From Mycobacteriales bacterium (GTDB lineage: Bacteria; Actinomycetota; Actinomycetes; JAFAQI01; DASSKL01): DNA of 47,280 nucleotides. The position numbers were made by a program, and so were the translations under genes. The notes under the pieces were generated by a model. The model saw nothing but the letters and a program-made list of their open reading frames with translations. It searched no databases and was not told the origin of the DNA. Of this stretch, positions 1 through 9,899 are shown one piece after another; within the stretch, counting starts at the first letter, position 1, and each line of letters starts with the position of its first letter. The DNA is taken from the NCBI GenBank assembly GCA_035690485.1, contig DASSKL010000038.1:1-47280 (forward strand). Reading direction: 5' to 3'.

Positions 1-1839
1 GCCGACGCGGCCGCAGACGACGACAACGCCGAGCCCGGCGCCGCGACCCGGTCGGACTCCGAAGGCGGCAAGGCCAAGGGCTCGTCCAGGCGGACCTCCC
101 GGAAGGGCTCCTCCACCAAGGGCGCCGGACCCGAGGACTCCGAGGCTGCCGACGGCGCCGACGCCGAGCACGCCGACGGCGAGGGTGGTGACGCCGAGTC
201 CGGCCACGCCGACTCGGATGCCGCCGACTCCGAGTCCGGCAAGTCCTCATCCCGCCGGCGCCGCCGTCGTCGTCGCCGCTCCGGATCCTCCGACGGCAGC
301 GGTGACGACGATCCCGCCGACACCGTCGTGCACGTCCGGGAGAGCCGCTCCGGCGGGTCCGAATCGTCCAACGTGCAGGGCGTCAAGGGCTCCACCCGGC
401 TGGAGGCCAAGCGGCAGCGGCGTCGCGAGGGACGCGAGTCCAGCCGCCGCCCGCCCGTGCTCAGCGAGGCTGAGTTCCTCGCTCGGCGCGAGTCGGTCGA
501 GCGGGTCATGGCCGTGCGCCAGGGCAAGGACCGCACCCAGATAGCCGTGCTCGAGGACGGCGTGCTCGTCGAGCACTACATCACCCGCTCCGAGCACACG
601 TCCTACGTCGGCAACGTCTACCTCGGCCGCATGCAGAACGTGCTGCCCAGCATGGAGGCCGCCTTCGTCGACATCGGCAAGGGTCGCAACGGCGTGCTCT
701 ACGCCGGCGAGGTCAACTACGACGCGAGCCAGCTCGACGGCCGGCCCCCGCGCATCGAGCAGGCGCTCAAGTCCGGGCAGTCCGTGCTCGTCCAGGTCAC
801 CAAGGACCCGATCGCGCACAAGGGCGCGCGGCTCACCAGCCAGATCAGCATCCCCGGCCGCTACGTCGTCCTCGTCCCCGAGGGGCACAGCACCGGCATC
901 AGCCGCAAGCTGCCCGACAAGGAGCGCACCCGGCTCAAGAACATCCTCAAGCGCCTCACCCCCGAGGACGCCGGCCTCATCGTGCGTACGGCGGCCGAAG
1001 GGGCCAGCGAGGAGCAGCTCGAGCGTGATGTTGCCCGGCTCCAGGCCCAGTGGGAGGACATCCAGCGCAAGTCGCAGACAGCGAGCGCCCCGTCGCTGGT
1101 CTACGGCGAGCCCGACCTCGTCGTGCGCGTCATCCGCGACATCTTCAACGAGGACTTCTCCTCCCTCGTCGTCCAGGGTGACGACGAGTGGGACATGGTC
1201 GAGCCCTACATCGCCCATGTCGCGCCCGACCTGCGCGAGCGGGTCAGCAGGTGGGTCGAGCCCGGCGACGCCTTCGCGCACTACCGCATCGACGAGCAGC
1301 TCGCCAAGGCGCTCGACCGCAAGGTCTGGCTGCCCAGCGGTGGGTCGCTGGTCATCGACCGCACCGAGGCGATGACCGTCGTCGACGTCAACACCGGCAA
1401 GTTCACCGGCTCCGGCGGCAACCTCGAGGAGACCGTCACCCGCAACAACCTCGAGGCGGCCGAGGAGATCGTCCGCCAGCTGCGGCTGCGCGACGTCGGC
1501 GGCATCATCGTGATCGACTTCATCGACATGGTGCTCGAGAGCAACCGCGAGCTGGTGCTGCGCCGGCTCGTCGAGTGCCTCGGCCGTGACCGCACCAAGC
1601 ACCAGGTCGCCGAGGTCACCTCGCTCGGGCTGGTCCAGATGACGCGCAAGCGCATCGGCCAGGGGCTGCTCGACGCCTTCAGCCAGACCTGCCCCGAGTG
1701 CAACGGGCGCGGGGTGAAGGTCGTCGTCGACCCGTTCGAGCCGGCACCGACGCACGCGCACGCCTCGACCGCGCACGCGGCGCCCGCGGGGGACGAGGGT
1801 GAGCCGGCCGAGGCACATCCGGAGCCCGCCAGCGCCTGA
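1..1839 (+). CDS. rne: Ribonuclease E/G (5' end outside window)
   Basis: Endoribonuclease for mRNA turnover and rRNA/tRNA processing. The frame is open from base 1, so the start lies upstream. The first ~110 codons are low-complexity, rich in Asp, Glu, Ser, Gly and Arg with a run of nine Arg (about 262-288), like the disordered N-terminal extension of actinobacterial RNase E. An S1-type RNA-binding segment (SYVGNVYLGR, from about 601) follows. The DNase-I-like catalytic part has the metal-binding aspartates in VVDVNTG (about 1378-1398) and IDFIDM (about 1513-1530), and the Zn-link is CPEC (1690-1701). The tail is short and His/Ala/Glu-rich. RNase G would lack the long N-terminal extension, so RNase E is preferred. 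L21 and L27 genes follow, as is common in Actinobacteria. Confidence 0.95.
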   Translation, partial: ADAAADDDNAEPGAATRSDSEGGKAKGSSRRTSRKGSSTKGAGPEDSEAADGADAEHADGEGGDAESGHADSDAADSESGKSSSRRRRRRRRRSGSSDGSGDDDPADTVVHVRESRSGGSESSNVQGVKGSTRLEAKRQRRREGRESSRRPPVLSEAEFLARRESVERVMAVRQGKDRTQIAVLEDGVLVEHYITRSEHTSYVGNVYLGRMQNVLPSMEAAFVDIGKGRNGVLYAGEVNYDASQLDGRPPRIEQALKSGQSVLVQVTKDPIAHKGARLTSQISIPGRYVVLVPEGHSTGISRKLPDKERTRLKNILKRLTPEDAGLIVRTAAEGASEEQLERDVARLQAQWEDIQRKSQTASAPSLVYGEPDLVVRVIRDIFNEDFSSLVVQGDDEWDMVEPYIAHVAPDLRERVSRWVEPGDAFAHYRIDEQLAKALDRKVWLPSGGSLVIDRTEAMTVVDVNTGKFTGSGGNLEETVTRNNLEAAEEIVRQLRLRDVGGIIVIDFIDMVLESNRELVLRRLVECLGRDRTKHQVAEVTSLGLVQMTRKRIGQGLLDAFSQTCPECNGRGVKVVVDPFEPAPTHAHASTAHAAPAGDEGEPAEAHPEPASA

Positions 1840-1981
1840 CCGCGTCCGCGGCGCGGAAACGGTCGAAACAACGACATCCGGACGACCTGGCATGACCTGC
1901 GGTGACGGGGGTAGCGTCGGCTCAGGCTCAGTCACGAGCCTCCGCCGACTGCTCCGTTTCAGAGTCTTTGGAGGCGTCCTC

Positions 1982-2266
1982 ATGGTGGCGTCCCGCCCAT
2001 TTCTTGAGCCGATCGATGACGAGGTCGTGCGCCGGATGACCCGCCGGCTGCTCGCCGACTACGCGGACCGGCTTCCTGACACCACGATCTGGCGTTGTGT
2101 CGACGCGGCGCGCCGCGCCGTGCGCTACTTCGGTGAAGACCCCCAGGACCTGCCGCGAGTCCTCGAACGGATCGCCCGCGCCGACCTCGACCAGATCGCC
2201 AACGGCCGTGACTCCGGGGCCCGCATCTTCGGCGTGCACCGGCCCACGCATCCCGCCGACGGTTAG
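1982..2266 (+). CDS. Small helical protein of unknown function
   Basis: A 94-residue protein I do not recognise with certainty. The ATG at 1982 is chosen because TGGAGG lies at 1969-1974, seven bases upstream. The sequence is almost all predicted helix: an Arg-rich helix ([18 protein letters not shown]), a second ([17 protein letters not shown]) and a third ([19 protein letters not shown]). This resembles the small three-helix-bundle proteins common in Actinobacteria, but that is inference. It has no signal peptide or membrane segment. It lies in the same direction as rne after a 142-base gap and ends just before a hairpin and the rplU promoter, so it is probably a separate unit or the tail of the rne transcript. 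Confidence 0.7.
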   Translation: MVASRPFLEPIDDEVVRRMTRRLLADYADRLPDTTIWRCVDAARRAVRYFGEDPQDLPRVLERIARADLDQIANGRDSGARIFGVHRPTHPADG

Positions 2267-2272
2267 CCGGCC

Positions 2273-2309
2273 GGCCGAGCCCCAGGGGGGCGCTGGGCCG
2301 GGCCTCTTT
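2273..2309 (+). terminator. Hairpin with short T tract before rplU
   Basis: GGCC and CCCAG (2273-2285) can pair with CTGGG and GGCC (2293-2304), with a small internal loop. CTCTTT follows. This fits an intrinsic terminator for the upstream small gene. The T tract merges with the -35 box of the rplU promoter. Confidence 0.45.
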
Positions 2310-2337
2310 GACCCACGGGCCGGGCACTCCGTATCCT
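2308..2337 (+). promoter_or_regulatory. Sigma-70-type promoter of rplU-rpmA
   Basis: TTGACC at 2308-2313 and TATCCT at 2332-2337 are 18 bases apart, a good match to a housekeeping actinobacterial promoter. Transcription would start near 2344, giving an untranslated leader of about 90 bases before rplU. The rpsT promoter on the other strand (36987-37016) has the same -10 hexamer and spacing. Confidence 0.65.
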
Positions 2338-2433
2338 GAACGCCGGCGCGTCCGAGCGGTCAAGAGACGTGCTGGCTCTCGCACGCCCGGCTTGCGCGGG
2401 GTCCGACCATCAGCACGTCAGGAGCGTCTGTCG

Positions 2434-2748
2434 ATGTACGCGATCGTCCGCAGCGGCGGGCGCCAGCACAAGGTCGCTGTCGGCGACGTCCTCGAGGTCA
2501 ACAAGCTCGAGGGCGGGGTCGGCGCTTCGCTGACGCTGCCCGCCGTGCTGCTCGTCGACGGCGAGAGCGTCACCCACGACGCGGGCAAGCTCGCGGGCGT
2601 GCGGGTGACCGCCGAGGTCGTCGAGCACACCAAGGGCCCCAAGATCCGCATGCACCTGTACAAGAACAAGTCCGGATACCACCGGCGCCTGGGCCACCGT
2701 CAGTCGCTCACCCGCGTCAAGGTCACCGGCATCGAGACCGGGAAGTAG
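2434..2748 (+). CDS. rplU: 50S ribosomal protein L21
   Basis: Structural protein of the large ribosomal subunit that binds 23S rRNA. The 104-residue product has the usual L21 length. It begins [19 protein letters not shown] and ends with the basic, conserved [15 protein letters not shown] region and a KVTGI tail. The ATG at 2434 is chosen over an upstream in-frame ATG because AGGAG at 2420-2424 sits nine bases before it and because the family starts at this point. It is co-transcribed with rpmA seven bases downstream. Confidence 0.97.
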   Translation: MYAIVRSGGRQHKVAVGDVLEVNKLEGGVGASLTLPAVLLVDGESVTHDAGKLAGVRVTAEVVEHTKGPKIRMHLYKNKSGYHRRLGHRQSLTRVKVTGIETGK

Positions 2749-2755
2749 CACCGAG

Positions 2756-3013
2756 ATGGCACACAAGAAGGGCGCCTCGTCCAGCCGCAACGGCCGCGAC
2801 TCCAACGCGCAGCGGCTCGGCGTCAAGCGCTTCGGCGGTCAGGCGGTCAACGCCGGCGAGATCCTCGTGCGCCAGCGCGGCACGCACTTCCACCCGGGCT
2901 GGCACGTCGGCCGCGGCGGCGACGACACGCTGTTCGCGCTCGTCGCCGGCACCGTGCAGTTCGGCAACCGCCGCGGCCGCCGAGTGGTCAGCATCGCCCC
3001 GAGCGACTCCTGA
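2756..3013 (+). CDS. rpmA: 50S ribosomal protein L27
   Basis: Large-subunit ribosomal protein whose N-terminal tail reaches the peptidyl transferase centre. The 85 residues begin [16 protein letters not shown], without the cleavable N-terminal extension seen in Firmicutes, and contain the conserved GVKRFGGQ and GTHFHPG blocks. The start lies seven bases after the rplU stop, and GGGAAG at 2740-2745 is the only Shine-Dalgarno-like sequence, reading over the end of rplU. The order rplU-rpmA-obg is conserved in most bacteria. Confidence 0.97.
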   Translation: MAHKKGASSSRNGRDSNAQRLGVKRFGGQAVNAGEILVRQRGTHFHPGWHVGRGGDDTLFALVAGTVQFGNRRGRRVVSIAPSDS

Positions 3014-3035
3014 CCCATTCGCTGAGTCGGTCCGC

Positions 3036-4481
3036 GTGAGCGGCCGGGGCGCGGAGTTCGTCGACCGCGTCGTCCTCCACGTCAGCGCGGGCAGCGGCGG
3101 CCACGGCTGCGCCTCGATCCATCGCGAGAAGTTCAAGCCGCTGGGGGGCCCCGACGGCGGCAACGGCGGCCGGGGCGGCGACGTCGTGCTCCTCGTCGAC
3201 CCCGGCGTGACCACGCTGCTCGACTATCACCGCCACCCGCATCAGCGCGCCGGCAACGGCAAGCCCGGCCAGGGGAGCATGCGGCACGGCGCGAACGGCG
3301 GCGACCTCGTGCTGTCCGTGCCCTCGGGCACCGTCGTCCGCGACGCCGAGACAGGTGCCGAGATCGTCGACCTGGTCGGCGCCGGGACCCGCTACGTCGT
3401 CGGCGAGGGGGGCCGGGGCGGTCTCGGCAACGCGGCCCTCGCCTCCCCGCGGCGAAAGGCCCCCGGCTTCGCCCTTCTCGGCGAGCCCGGTGAGGTGCGC
3501 GACGTCGTCCTCGAGCTCAAGACCGTCGCCGACGTCGCGCTCGTCGGCTTCCCCAACGCCGGCAAGTCGTCGCTGATCGCGACCCTGTCGGCGGCCAAAC
3601 CGAAGATCGCGGACTACCCGTTCACCACGCTCACCCCCAACCTCGGAGTGGTGGAGGCCGGCGACACCGTCTACACCGTCGCCGACGTACCCGGCCTGGT
3701 GCCCGGCGCCAGCGCCGGCAAGGGGCTGGGCCTGGAGTTCCTGCGCCACGTCGAGCGTTGCGCCGTGCTCGTGCACGTCATCGACGCCGCCACCCTCGAG
3801 CCCGGGCGCGACCCGCTCAGCGACCTCGACACGATCGAGGCGGAGCTCACCGCCTACGGCGGGCTGGCCGAGCGGCCACGGCTGGTGGCGATCAACAAGA
3901 TCGACGTACCGGACGCCCGCGATCTCGCCGACCTCGTCCTGCCGATGCTCGCCGAGCGCGGCCTGCCCGCCTACCCGGTGTCGGCGGCGACCCGCGAGGG
4001 CCTGCAGGAGCTGCGTTTCGCGATGGCCGAGCAGGTCGCCGCTGCCCGCGCCGCCGAGCCGGAGCCCGAGGCGACCCGCATCGTGCTGCGCCCGCGGGCG
4101 GTTGACGAGAAGGAGTTCGCAGTCGACGTCGAGGAGGACGGCTTCCGGGTGCGCGGGCGCAAGCCCGAGCGCTGGGTGCGCCAGACCGACTTCACCAACG
4201 ACGAGGCCGTCGGCTATCTCGCCGACCGGCTCGCCCGTCTCGGCGTCGAGGACGCGCTGGCCGACGCGGGAGCCGAGCGCGGGGCCGCCGTCACGATCGG
4301 CGACGTGACCTTCGACTGGGAGCCGACGCTGCGAGCCGGCGCCGGCGTGCCCTACGGCGTCCGCGGTGCCGACGAACGCCTCGACGCCTCCGACCGGGTG
4401 CCGGCCGCGGTACGCCGCGAGCTCAAGCGGGCCCGGCGCCGCCGCGAGGACGACGAGGACGACGACGGGGAGGAGCCGTGA
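3036..4481 (+). CDS. obgE: GTPase Obg (ribosome assembly / stress)
   Basis: Large GTPase acting in 50S subunit assembly and in growth and stress control. The 481 residues hold three parts. A glycine-rich Obg domain (about 1-165) includes [13 protein letters not shown]. The G domain has G1 GFPNAGKSS (171-179), G3 DVPG (217-220) and G4 NKID (287-290). A C-terminal OCT domain follows (about 350-435). The tail is charged, ending in a run of Arg then Asp/Glu, as in other actinobacterial Obg proteins. The start is GTG at 3036, 22 bases after rpmA. The stop overlaps the GTG of proB. Confidence 0.97.
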   Translation: MSGRGAEFVDRVVLHVSAGSGGHGCASIHREKFKPLGGPDGGNGGRGGDVVLLVDPGVTTLLDYHRHPHQRAGNGKPGQGSMRHGANGGDLVLSVPSGTVVRDAETGAEIVDLVGAGTRYVVGEGGRGGLGNAALASPRRKAPGFALLGEPGEVRDVVLELKTVADVALVGFPNAGKSSLIATLSAAKPKIADYPFTTLTPNLGVVEAGDTVYTVADVPGLVPGASAGKGLGLEFLRHVERCAVLVHVIDAATLEPGRDPLSDLDTIEAELTAYGGLAERPRLVAINKIDVPDARDLADLVLPMLAERGLPAYPVSAATREGLQELRFAMAEQVAAARAAEPEPEATRIVLRPRAVDEKEFAVDVEEDGFRVRGRKPERWVRQTDFTNDEAVGYLADRLARLGVEDALADAGAERGAAVTIGDVTFDWEPTLRAGAGVPYGVRGADERLDASDRVPAAVRRELKRARRRREDDEDDDGEEP

Positions 4482-5593
4482 GGGACGCGGTCGCTGGCGC
4501 GCAGCGGATCGTCGTCAAGATCGGCTCGTCGTCGCTGACCTCGGTCGATGCCGGCGTCGACGCGGCTCAGGTCGACCTGCTGGTGGATGCGCTCGCCGCC
4601 TGCCGCGCGGCCGGTCGCGAGGTCGTGCTGGTCTCCTCCGGTGCCATCGCCGCCGGGCTCGCACCGCTCGGGCTGCACGCCCGGCCCCGCGACCTTGCCA
4701 CCCTGCAGGCCGCCGCGAGCGTCGGCCAGGGGCTGCTCGTCGCCTGCTACACCGAGGCGTTCGCCCGGCACGACCTGACGGTCGGGCAGGTGCTGCTGAC
4801 CGCCGACGACGTCGTACGCCGCAGCCACTACCGCAACGCGCAGCGCACGCTGTCGCGGCTGCTCGGCCTTGGGGTGGTGGTCGTCGTCAACGAGAACGAC
4901 ACCGTCGCCACCGAGGAGATCCGGTTCGGCGACAACGACCGGTTGGCCGCGCTGGTCGCCCACCTCGTGCGGGCCGACGTGCTCGTGCTGCTCTCCGACG
5001 TCGACGGGCTCTACGACGGCAACCCGCGCCGGCCCGGCGCCCGCAAGATCGACGAGGTTCGCGGGCCGGCCGATCTGGCCGGCGTCTCCCTGGGCCGGCG
5101 CGGCGCGGCCGGCGTGGGCACCGGCGGCATGGTCACCAAGGTCGAAGCGGCCGGCATCGCCGCGGCGTCCGGCATCCCGGTGCTGCTCGCCGCCGCGACC
5201 GACGTGCAGGCCGCTCTCGGCGGAGCCGAGGTCGGCACGGTGTTCCACCCGACCGGCCGCCGGACGTCGTCGCGGCTGCTCTGGCTCGCCCATGCCAGCA
5301 CGCCCCGCGGGAGCCTGCGGCTCGATGCCGGCGCCGTGGCGGCGGTCGTGCAGCGGCGCCTGTCGCTGCTGCCCGCGGGGGTCGTCGCCGTCGACGGTGA
5401 CTTCGCCGCCGGTGACCCGGTCGACCTGGTCGACGAGACCGGCCGGGCGGTGGCCCGCGGGCTGGTCAACTACGACGCGAGCGAGCTACCCGCCCTCCTG
5501 GGACGCTCCACCCGGGAGCTGGCCGCCGAGCGGGGCCCGGCGTACGAGCGTGAGGTCGTCCACCGCGACGACATCGTGCTGCTGCGCCGCTGA
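4478..5593 (+). CDS. proB: Glutamate 5-kinase
   Basis: First step of proline synthesis: phosphorylates glutamate to gamma-glutamyl phosphate. The 371 residues comprise an amino-acid kinase domain (KIGSSSLT near the N-terminus, [14 protein letters not shown]) and a C-terminal PUA domain (about 275-365), the full-length form. The start is a GTG in a GTGA overlap with the obg stop, so translation is probably coupled. The partner gene proA is downstream but separated by a gene on the opposite strand. The last 108 bases are also read by that opposite-strand gene. Confidence 0.96.
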   Translation: MRDAVAGAQRIVVKIGSSSLTSVDAGVDAAQVDLLVDALAACRAAGREVVLVSSGAIAAGLAPLGLHARPRDLATLQAAASVGQGLLVACYTEAFARHDLTVGQVLLTADDVVRRSHYRNAQRTLSRLLGLGVVVVVNENDTVATEEIRFGDNDRLAALVAHLVRADVLVLLSDVDGLYDGNPRRPGARKIDEVRGPADLAGVSLGRRGAAGVGTGGMVTKVEAAGIAAASGIPVLLAAATDVQAALGGAEVGTVFHPTGRRTSSRLLWLAHASTPRGSLRLDAGAVAAVVQRRLSLLPAGVVAVDGDFAAGDPVDLVDETGRAVARGLVNYDASELPALLGRSTRELAAERGPAYEREVVHRDDIVLLRR

Positions 5594-6184
5594 GCTGATC
5601 GCCCGGCGGGCCAGCAAGAGGCTGACCGCGCCCGCAGCCGCGAACAGCGGCAACCCCATGCCGAGCTTCGCCGCCGCCAGCCAACCGACCTGGCTGTGCA
5701 CGTAGAGCCACCCCTGGACGGTCGCCCGGGCGGCGAAGACCGCCACCCAGAGCAGTGAGGCGAGGGTGGCGGCCCGCCGGACCGGTGGCATGTGCTGCCA
5801 GTCGGTGCAGCGGTCGTCGAGCGCGGCGAAGACGTAGCCCACGAAGGGGCGTCCGACGAGCACGGACACGGCCGCCATCGCCGCGTAGGCGGCGTTGAGC
5901 AGGATGCCCGGCAGGAAGAACCCCTGGGCGCTGCCGGTGCGGGCCGCGACCGCGGCCGCCACCGCCACCGCGCCGAACCCGCCGATCGCCTGCCGCAACG
6001 GCTGCCGGCGGGCAAGCCGCAGCACCATGATCAGGACACCCGTGACCACCGCCGCGATCAGGCCGGCCCGCAGACCGCCGACGCTGTTGGCCGCGACGAA
6101 GACCACGGTCGGCGCGGCGCTGTCGATGACCCCGCGGACACCGCCGACGGCCTCGGCGAGTGTCTGCGGCTGCTGCGGGCGCAT
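5486..6184 (-). CDS. DUF3159 family membrane protein
   Basis: A 232-residue integral membrane protein of the actinobacterial DUF3159 family; its function is unknown. The opening helix-turn region ([21 protein letters not shown]) is the family hallmark. It is followed by about five hydrophobic segments ([78 protein letters not shown]). The last ~36 residues lie beyond the membrane region and are encoded antisense to the 3' end of proB. The start is ATG at 6184, facing away from proA. The gene interrupts the usual proB-proA pair. Confidence 0.85.
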   Translation of the reverse strand: MRPQQPQTLAEAVGGVRGVIDSAAPTVVFVAANSVGGLRAGLIAAVVTGVLIMVLRLARRQPLRQAIGGFGAVAVAAAVAARTGSAQGFFLPGILLNAAYAAMAAVSVLVGRPFVGYVFAALDDRCTDWQHMPPVRRAATLASLLWVAVFAARATVQGWLYVHSQVGWLAAAKLGMGLPLFAAAGAVSLLLARRAISSAAQQHDVVAVDDLTLVRRAPLGGQLPGGASQEGG

Positions 6185-6229
6185 CGGTCCAGTCTGCCCG
6201 CCGCGGGCCGCATCGGGGCGTGCGCTCGC

Positions 6230-6235
6230 TAACCT
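6230..6235 (+). promoter_or_regulatory. -10 box for a probably leaderless proA transcript
   Basis: TAACCT lies exactly seven bases before the proA ATG at 6243, and there is no Shine-Dalgarno sequence. This is the spacing expected when transcription starts at the A of the start codon. No convincing -35 box is seen. Confidence 0.5.
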
Positions 6236-6242
6236 TGTGCAC

Positions 6243-7505
6243 ATGAGCGAGGGGACCGCGCAGCAGTTCGCGGAGGTCGCGCATCGCGCCCGCGAAGCGG
6301 CGGTCGACCTCGCCCAGATGTCGCGAGCGCAGAAGGACGCCGCGCTGCACGCGCTGGCCGACGCGCTGGTGGCGGGCAGCGCCGACATCGTCGCGGCCAA
6401 CGCGACCGACGTCGAGCGGGCTCGTGCCGACGGCACGTCGGCATCGGTCGTCGACCGGCTGGGGCTTGACGGCGACCGGATCGCGGCCATGGCTGACGGG
6501 CTGCGCCAGGTGGCCACGCTGCCCGACCCGGTCGGCGAGGTCGTCCGCGGCTCCACTCTCGCCAACGGCCTGGAGCTGCGGCAGGTCCGCGTGCCGATGG
6601 GCGTCGTCGGGATCATCTACGAGGCACGTCCCAACGTGACCGTCGACGCCGCCGGGCTGTGCATCAAGAGCGGCAACGCCGTGCTGCTGCGGGGCTCCTC
6701 GTCGGCCCGGGCCAGCAACGCCGCCCTGGTCGACGTGCTCTCGACCGCCGGGGTCGCGGCCGGCCTGCCGGCCGCCGCCGTACAGCTGGTGCCCGGCATC
6801 GACCACGAGTCGGCCAAGCACCTGATGCGCGCCCGCGGCCTCGTCGACGTGCTGATCCCGCGCGGTGGCGCCGGCCTGATCCGCAGCGTCGTCGAGGAGT
6901 CGACCGTGCCGGTCATCGAGACCGGCGTCGGCAACTGCCACGTCTACGTCGACGCCGACGCCGACCTCGACATGGCCGTCACCCTGACCGTCAACTCGAA
7001 GGTCCAGCGCTGCAGCGTCTGCAACGCCGCCGAGACCCTGCTCGTGCACCGCGCCGTCGCCGAGGCGTTCCTGCCGAAGGTGCTGCCCGCGCTGCACGAC
7101 GCGGGCGTGACCGTCCACGGCGACCAGACCGTTCTTGCCTACGACGACACCGCGGTGCCGGCCACCGACGAGGACTGGGCCCAGGAGTACCTCTCGCTGG
7201 ACCTGGCCGTCGGCGTGGTCGACTCGCTCGACGATGCGGTGGCCCACATCCGGCGCTGGGGCAGCCAGCACACCGAGTCGATCATCACCCGGTCGCAGTC
7301 CGCCGCGCGCCGGTTCGTCGCGACCGTCGACTCCGCCGCGGTGATGGTCAACGCGTCGACGCGGTTCACCGACGGCGAGCAGTTCGGCTTCGGCGCCGAG
7401 ATCGGCATCTCGACTCAGAAGCTGCACGCCCGCGGGCCGATGGCCCTGCCCGAGCTCACGACGACCAAGTGGGTCGTCACCGGCGACGGTCACATCCGCG
7501 AGTAG
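6243..7505 (+). CDS. proA: Gamma-glutamyl phosphate reductase
   Basis: Second step of proline synthesis: NADPH-dependent reduction of gamma-glutamyl phosphate to glutamate semialdehyde. The 420 residues match the family length and aldehyde dehydrogenase-like fold: [14 protein letters not shown] for cofactor binding, LLRGSSSA, and the active-site cysteine in [10 protein letters not shown] (Cys260). A second Cys three residues earlier (QRCSVCN) replaces the Pro found in Escherichia coli. The C-terminal [11 protein letters not shown] block is present. The ATG at 6243 is supported by the -10 box seven bases upstream. Upstream in-frame codons run into the neighbouring minus-strand gene. Confidence 0.97.
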   Translation: MSEGTAQQFAEVAHRAREAAVDLAQMSRAQKDAALHALADALVAGSADIVAANATDVERARADGTSASVVDRLGLDGDRIAAMADGLRQVATLPDPVGEVVRGSTLANGLELRQVRVPMGVVGIIYEARPNVTVDAAGLCIKSGNAVLLRGSSSARASNAALVDVLSTAGVAAGLPAAAVQLVPGIDHESAKHLMRARGLVDVLIPRGGAGLIRSVVEESTVPVIETGVGNCHVYVDADADLDMAVTLTVNSKVQRCSVCNAAETLLVHRAVAEAFLPKVLPALHDAGVTVHGDQTVLAYDDTAVPATDEDWAQEYLSLDLAVGVVDSLDDAVAHIRRWGSQHTESIITRSQSAARRFVATVDSAAVMVNASTRFTDGEQFGFGAEIGISTQKLHARGPMALPELTTTKWVVTGDGHIRE

Positions 7506-7522
7506 CCGGGGCTCGGCGTCGG

Positions 7523-7551
7523 GTGACGGCCGCCGGTCGAACGAATAGAAT
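7523..7551 (+). promoter_or_regulatory. Promoter of the moxR-VWA pair
   Basis: GTGACG (7523-7528) and TAGAAT (7546-7551) are separated by 17 bases, a good housekeeping-type arrangement. The predicted start near 7558 gives a leader of about 57 bases with GGAAGG before the moxR ATG. Confidence 0.55.
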
Positions 7552-7614
7552 GTGGTTCGGTATCCGCTGTCCGCCGGGCAGCGTCCGGCTGGCCGACGGA
7601 AGGCTGCTGCTGTC

Positions 7615-8490
7615 ATGACTTCGACGCTCGTCCCCGTGTACGGCTCGCCGAGCGACGTGCACGAGCGGCTCGCGCAGGTGGGCTACCTCGCCGACGACGC
7701 GATCGCGACGACCGTGTTCCTCGCCGACCGCCTCGGCAAGCCCCTGCTGGTCGAGGGTCCGGCCGGTGTCGGCAAGACCGAGCTCGCCAAGGCGATCGCC
7801 GAGTCGACCGGCTCCGGGCTCATCCGCCTGCAGTGCTACGAGGGCCTCGACGAGGCGCGCGCGCTCTACGAGTGGAACTACAAGAAGCAGCTGCTGCGCA
7901 TCCAGGCGGCCGGCTCCGACGCGAAGTGGGAAGAGACCCACGACGACATCTTCAACGAGGAGTTCCTCCTCTCGCGGCCGCTGCTCACCGCGATCCGCCA
8001 GGACCGGCCGACCGTGCTGCTCATCGACGAGACCGACAAGTCCGACGTCGAGGTCGAGGGGCTGCTCCTCGAGGTGCTCTCCGACTTCCAGGTCACGATC
8101 CCCGAGCTCGGCACCATCGAGGCATCGCGCCGCCCGATCGTCGTGCTGACCTCCAACGCGACCCGTGAGCTGTCCGAGGCGCTCAAGCGCCGCTGCCTCT
8201 ACCTGCACCTCGACTACCCGTCGGCCGAGCGGGAGAAGGCGATCGTCCTCGCCCGGGTGCCCGAGGTCGCCGCCTCGCTGGCCGACCAGCTCGTGCAGAC
8301 CGTGCGCGCGCTGCGCTCGCTGGAGCTGAAGAAGTCGCCGAGCATCGCGGAGACGATCGACTGGGCGCGTACCCTCGTCGCGCTCGGCCTCGACACCCTC
8401 GACGAGGCGGCGGTCAACAGCACGCTCGGTGTCGTGCTCAAGCACGCCTCCGACCAGGCGCGCGCCGCCGACCAGCTCAAGCTCAGCTGA
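7615..8490 (+). CDS. MoxR-type AAA+ ATPase
   Basis: A 291-residue AAA+ ATPase of the MoxR/CoxD type, thought to act as a chaperone with a VWA partner to insert metals or remodel complexes. Walker A is GPAGVGKTE (48-56), Walker B is LLIDETDK, and sensor 1 lies in VLTSNATREL. The insertion helix and lid region are present. The ATG at 7615 is chosen because GGAAGG (7598-7603) precedes it and an upstream ATG lies on the -10 box. The VWA gene follows after only four bases, so the two are one operon. The client is not encoded nearby. Confidence 0.9.
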   Translation: MTSTLVPVYGSPSDVHERLAQVGYLADDAIATTVFLADRLGKPLLVEGPAGVGKTELAKAIAESTGSGLIRLQCYEGLDEARALYEWNYKKQLLRIQAAGSDAKWEETHDDIFNEEFLLSRPLLTAIRQDRPTVLLIDETDKSDVEVEGLLLEVLSDFQVTIPELGTIEASRRPIVVLTSNATRELSEALKRRCLYLHLDYPSAEREKAIVLARVPEVAASLADQLVQTVRALRSLELKKSPSIAETIDWARTLVALGLDTLDEAAVNSTLGVVLKHASDQARAADQLKLS

Positions 8491-8494
8491 CGCC

Positions 8495-9892
8495 GTGACG
8501 GGCGGACTGATCGACCGTCAGGTCGGCTTCGTCGGCGCACTGCGCGAGGCCGGTCTGCCGGTCTCGCTGGCCGAGTCGCTCGACGGCGTGCGGGCGATGG
8601 GCGCGATCGAGCTGCTCGACCGCGAGCAGCTGCGCGCCGCCTATGCGGCGACGCTGGTGAAGCGGCCGGCGCACCGGGTGACGTTCGACGCGCTGTTCGA
8701 CCTGTGGTTCCCGCCCGCGTGGGGGGACTCGGTCGACGTCGACGAGCACATCGAGGAGGCGCTCGAGGACATCGACCCCGACGACGCCGGGGCGATGCGC
8801 GACCTGCTGCGCAGCCGGCTGCTCGACCTGCTGCTCGAGGGTGACGACGCCAAGCTGCGCCGGTTCGCCCGCGAGGTCGTCGGTCGCATCGGCCGGGCCG
8901 ACTCCGCGCCCGGGCGCCAGTCGTGGTTCGCCTACCGGGTGCTGCGTCAGCTCAACCCGCAGACGCTCATGGCCGCGCTGCTCGAAGAGGTGCTGCAGGG
9001 CGAGGAGCGTGGCGGGCTCGCGGAGAAGGTCGCCCGCCAGTCGCTCGCCGAGCGCATCAAGGCGTTCGAGAGCTACGTCGAGGCGGAGGTGCGCCGGCGG
9101 CTTGCGGAGGAGAAGGGCGTCGAGCAGGTCTCCAGGACCGCCGTCAAGCCGCTGGTCGAGACGGTCGACTTCCTGCGCGCCTCCCGTGACGATCTCGCCC
9201 AGCTGCGCCGCGAGGTCTACCCGCTCGCCCGCCGGCTCGCGACCCGGCTCACTGCCAAGCGGCGGCTCGGTCGCTCCGGACGCCTGGACTTCCGGCGTAC
9301 GGTCCGCGCCTCGCTGTCGACCGGCGGCGTGCCGATCGAGACCAAGCACAAGCCGCACAAGCCGCACAAGCCCGAACTGGTCGTGCTCTGCGACGTCAGC
9401 GGGTCGGTGACGGCGTTCGCGCACTTCACGCTGCTGCTGTCCTACGCGCTGCGCGAGCAGTTCTCCAAGGTGCGGGCGTTCGCTTTCATCGATACGACCG
9501 ACGAGGTCACGAAGTACTTCGAGCCGGGCAAGGACGTCGCCGACGCGATGACGTCGATGGCCAACGAGGCCGACCTCGTGTGGTTCGACGGGCACAGCGA
9601 CTACGGGCACGCATTCGAGATCTTCGCGGAGAAGTGGCCCGACGCGGTGACCCCGCGCACGTCGCTGCTGGTCCTCGGTGACGCCCGGAGCAACTACCGG
9701 CAGCTCGCGCTGCCGACCGTGCGCTCGCTCGTGCACCACGCGCGGCACGCCTACTGGCTCAACCCCGAGCCTCGGCAGTACTGGGGGAGCGGTGACTCGG
9801 CCGCCACGCAGTACGCCCAGGTGATGCCGATGGTGGAGTGCCGCAACTCCGTTCAGCTCCAGGACTTCGTCGAGGCGCTGCTCCCGACCTGA
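8495..9892 (+). CDS. VWA domain protein (CoxE-like)
   Basis: A 465-residue partner of the preceding MoxR ATPase. The N-terminal two thirds are helical and charged. The C-terminal VWA domain has the MIDAS motif DVSGSV (Asp300, Ser302, Ser304), so it should bind a divalent metal. A short basic linker with three tandem His-Lys-Pro units (about 9346-9369) joins the parts. The start is GTG at 8495, four bases after the moxR stop. There is no signal peptide or membrane segment, so it acts in the cytoplasm. It resembles CoxE of the carbon monoxide dehydrogenase locus, but no such enzyme genes are here. Confidence 0.85.
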   Translation: MTGGLIDRQVGFVGALREAGLPVSLAESLDGVRAMGAIELLDREQLRAAYAATLVKRPAHRVTFDALFDLWFPPAWGDSVDVDEHIEEALEDIDPDDAGAMRDLLRSRLLDLLLEGDDAKLRRFAREVVGRIGRADSAPGRQSWFAYRVLRQLNPQTLMAALLEEVLQGEERGGLAEKVARQSLAERIKAFESYVEAEVRRRLAEEKGVEQVSRTAVKPLVETVDFLRASRDDLAQLRREVYPLARRLATRLTAKRRLGRSGRLDFRRTVRASLSTGGVPIETKHKPHKPHKPELVVLCDVSGSVTAFAHFTLLLSYALREQFSKVRAFAFIDTTDEVTKYFEPGKDVADAMTSMANEADLVWFDGHSDYGHAFEIFAEKWPDAVTPRTSLLVLGDARSNYRQLALPTVRSLVHHARHAYWLNPEPRQYWGSGDSAATQYAQVMPMVECRNSVQLQDFVEALLPT

Positions 9893-9899
9893 CCCGCGG

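Noticed and set aside
9346-9369. Three tandem His-Lys-Pro codon repeats as a variable-number repeat or metal-binding tag
   Set aside because: Only three units within a linker of the VWA protein; too short to claim either.
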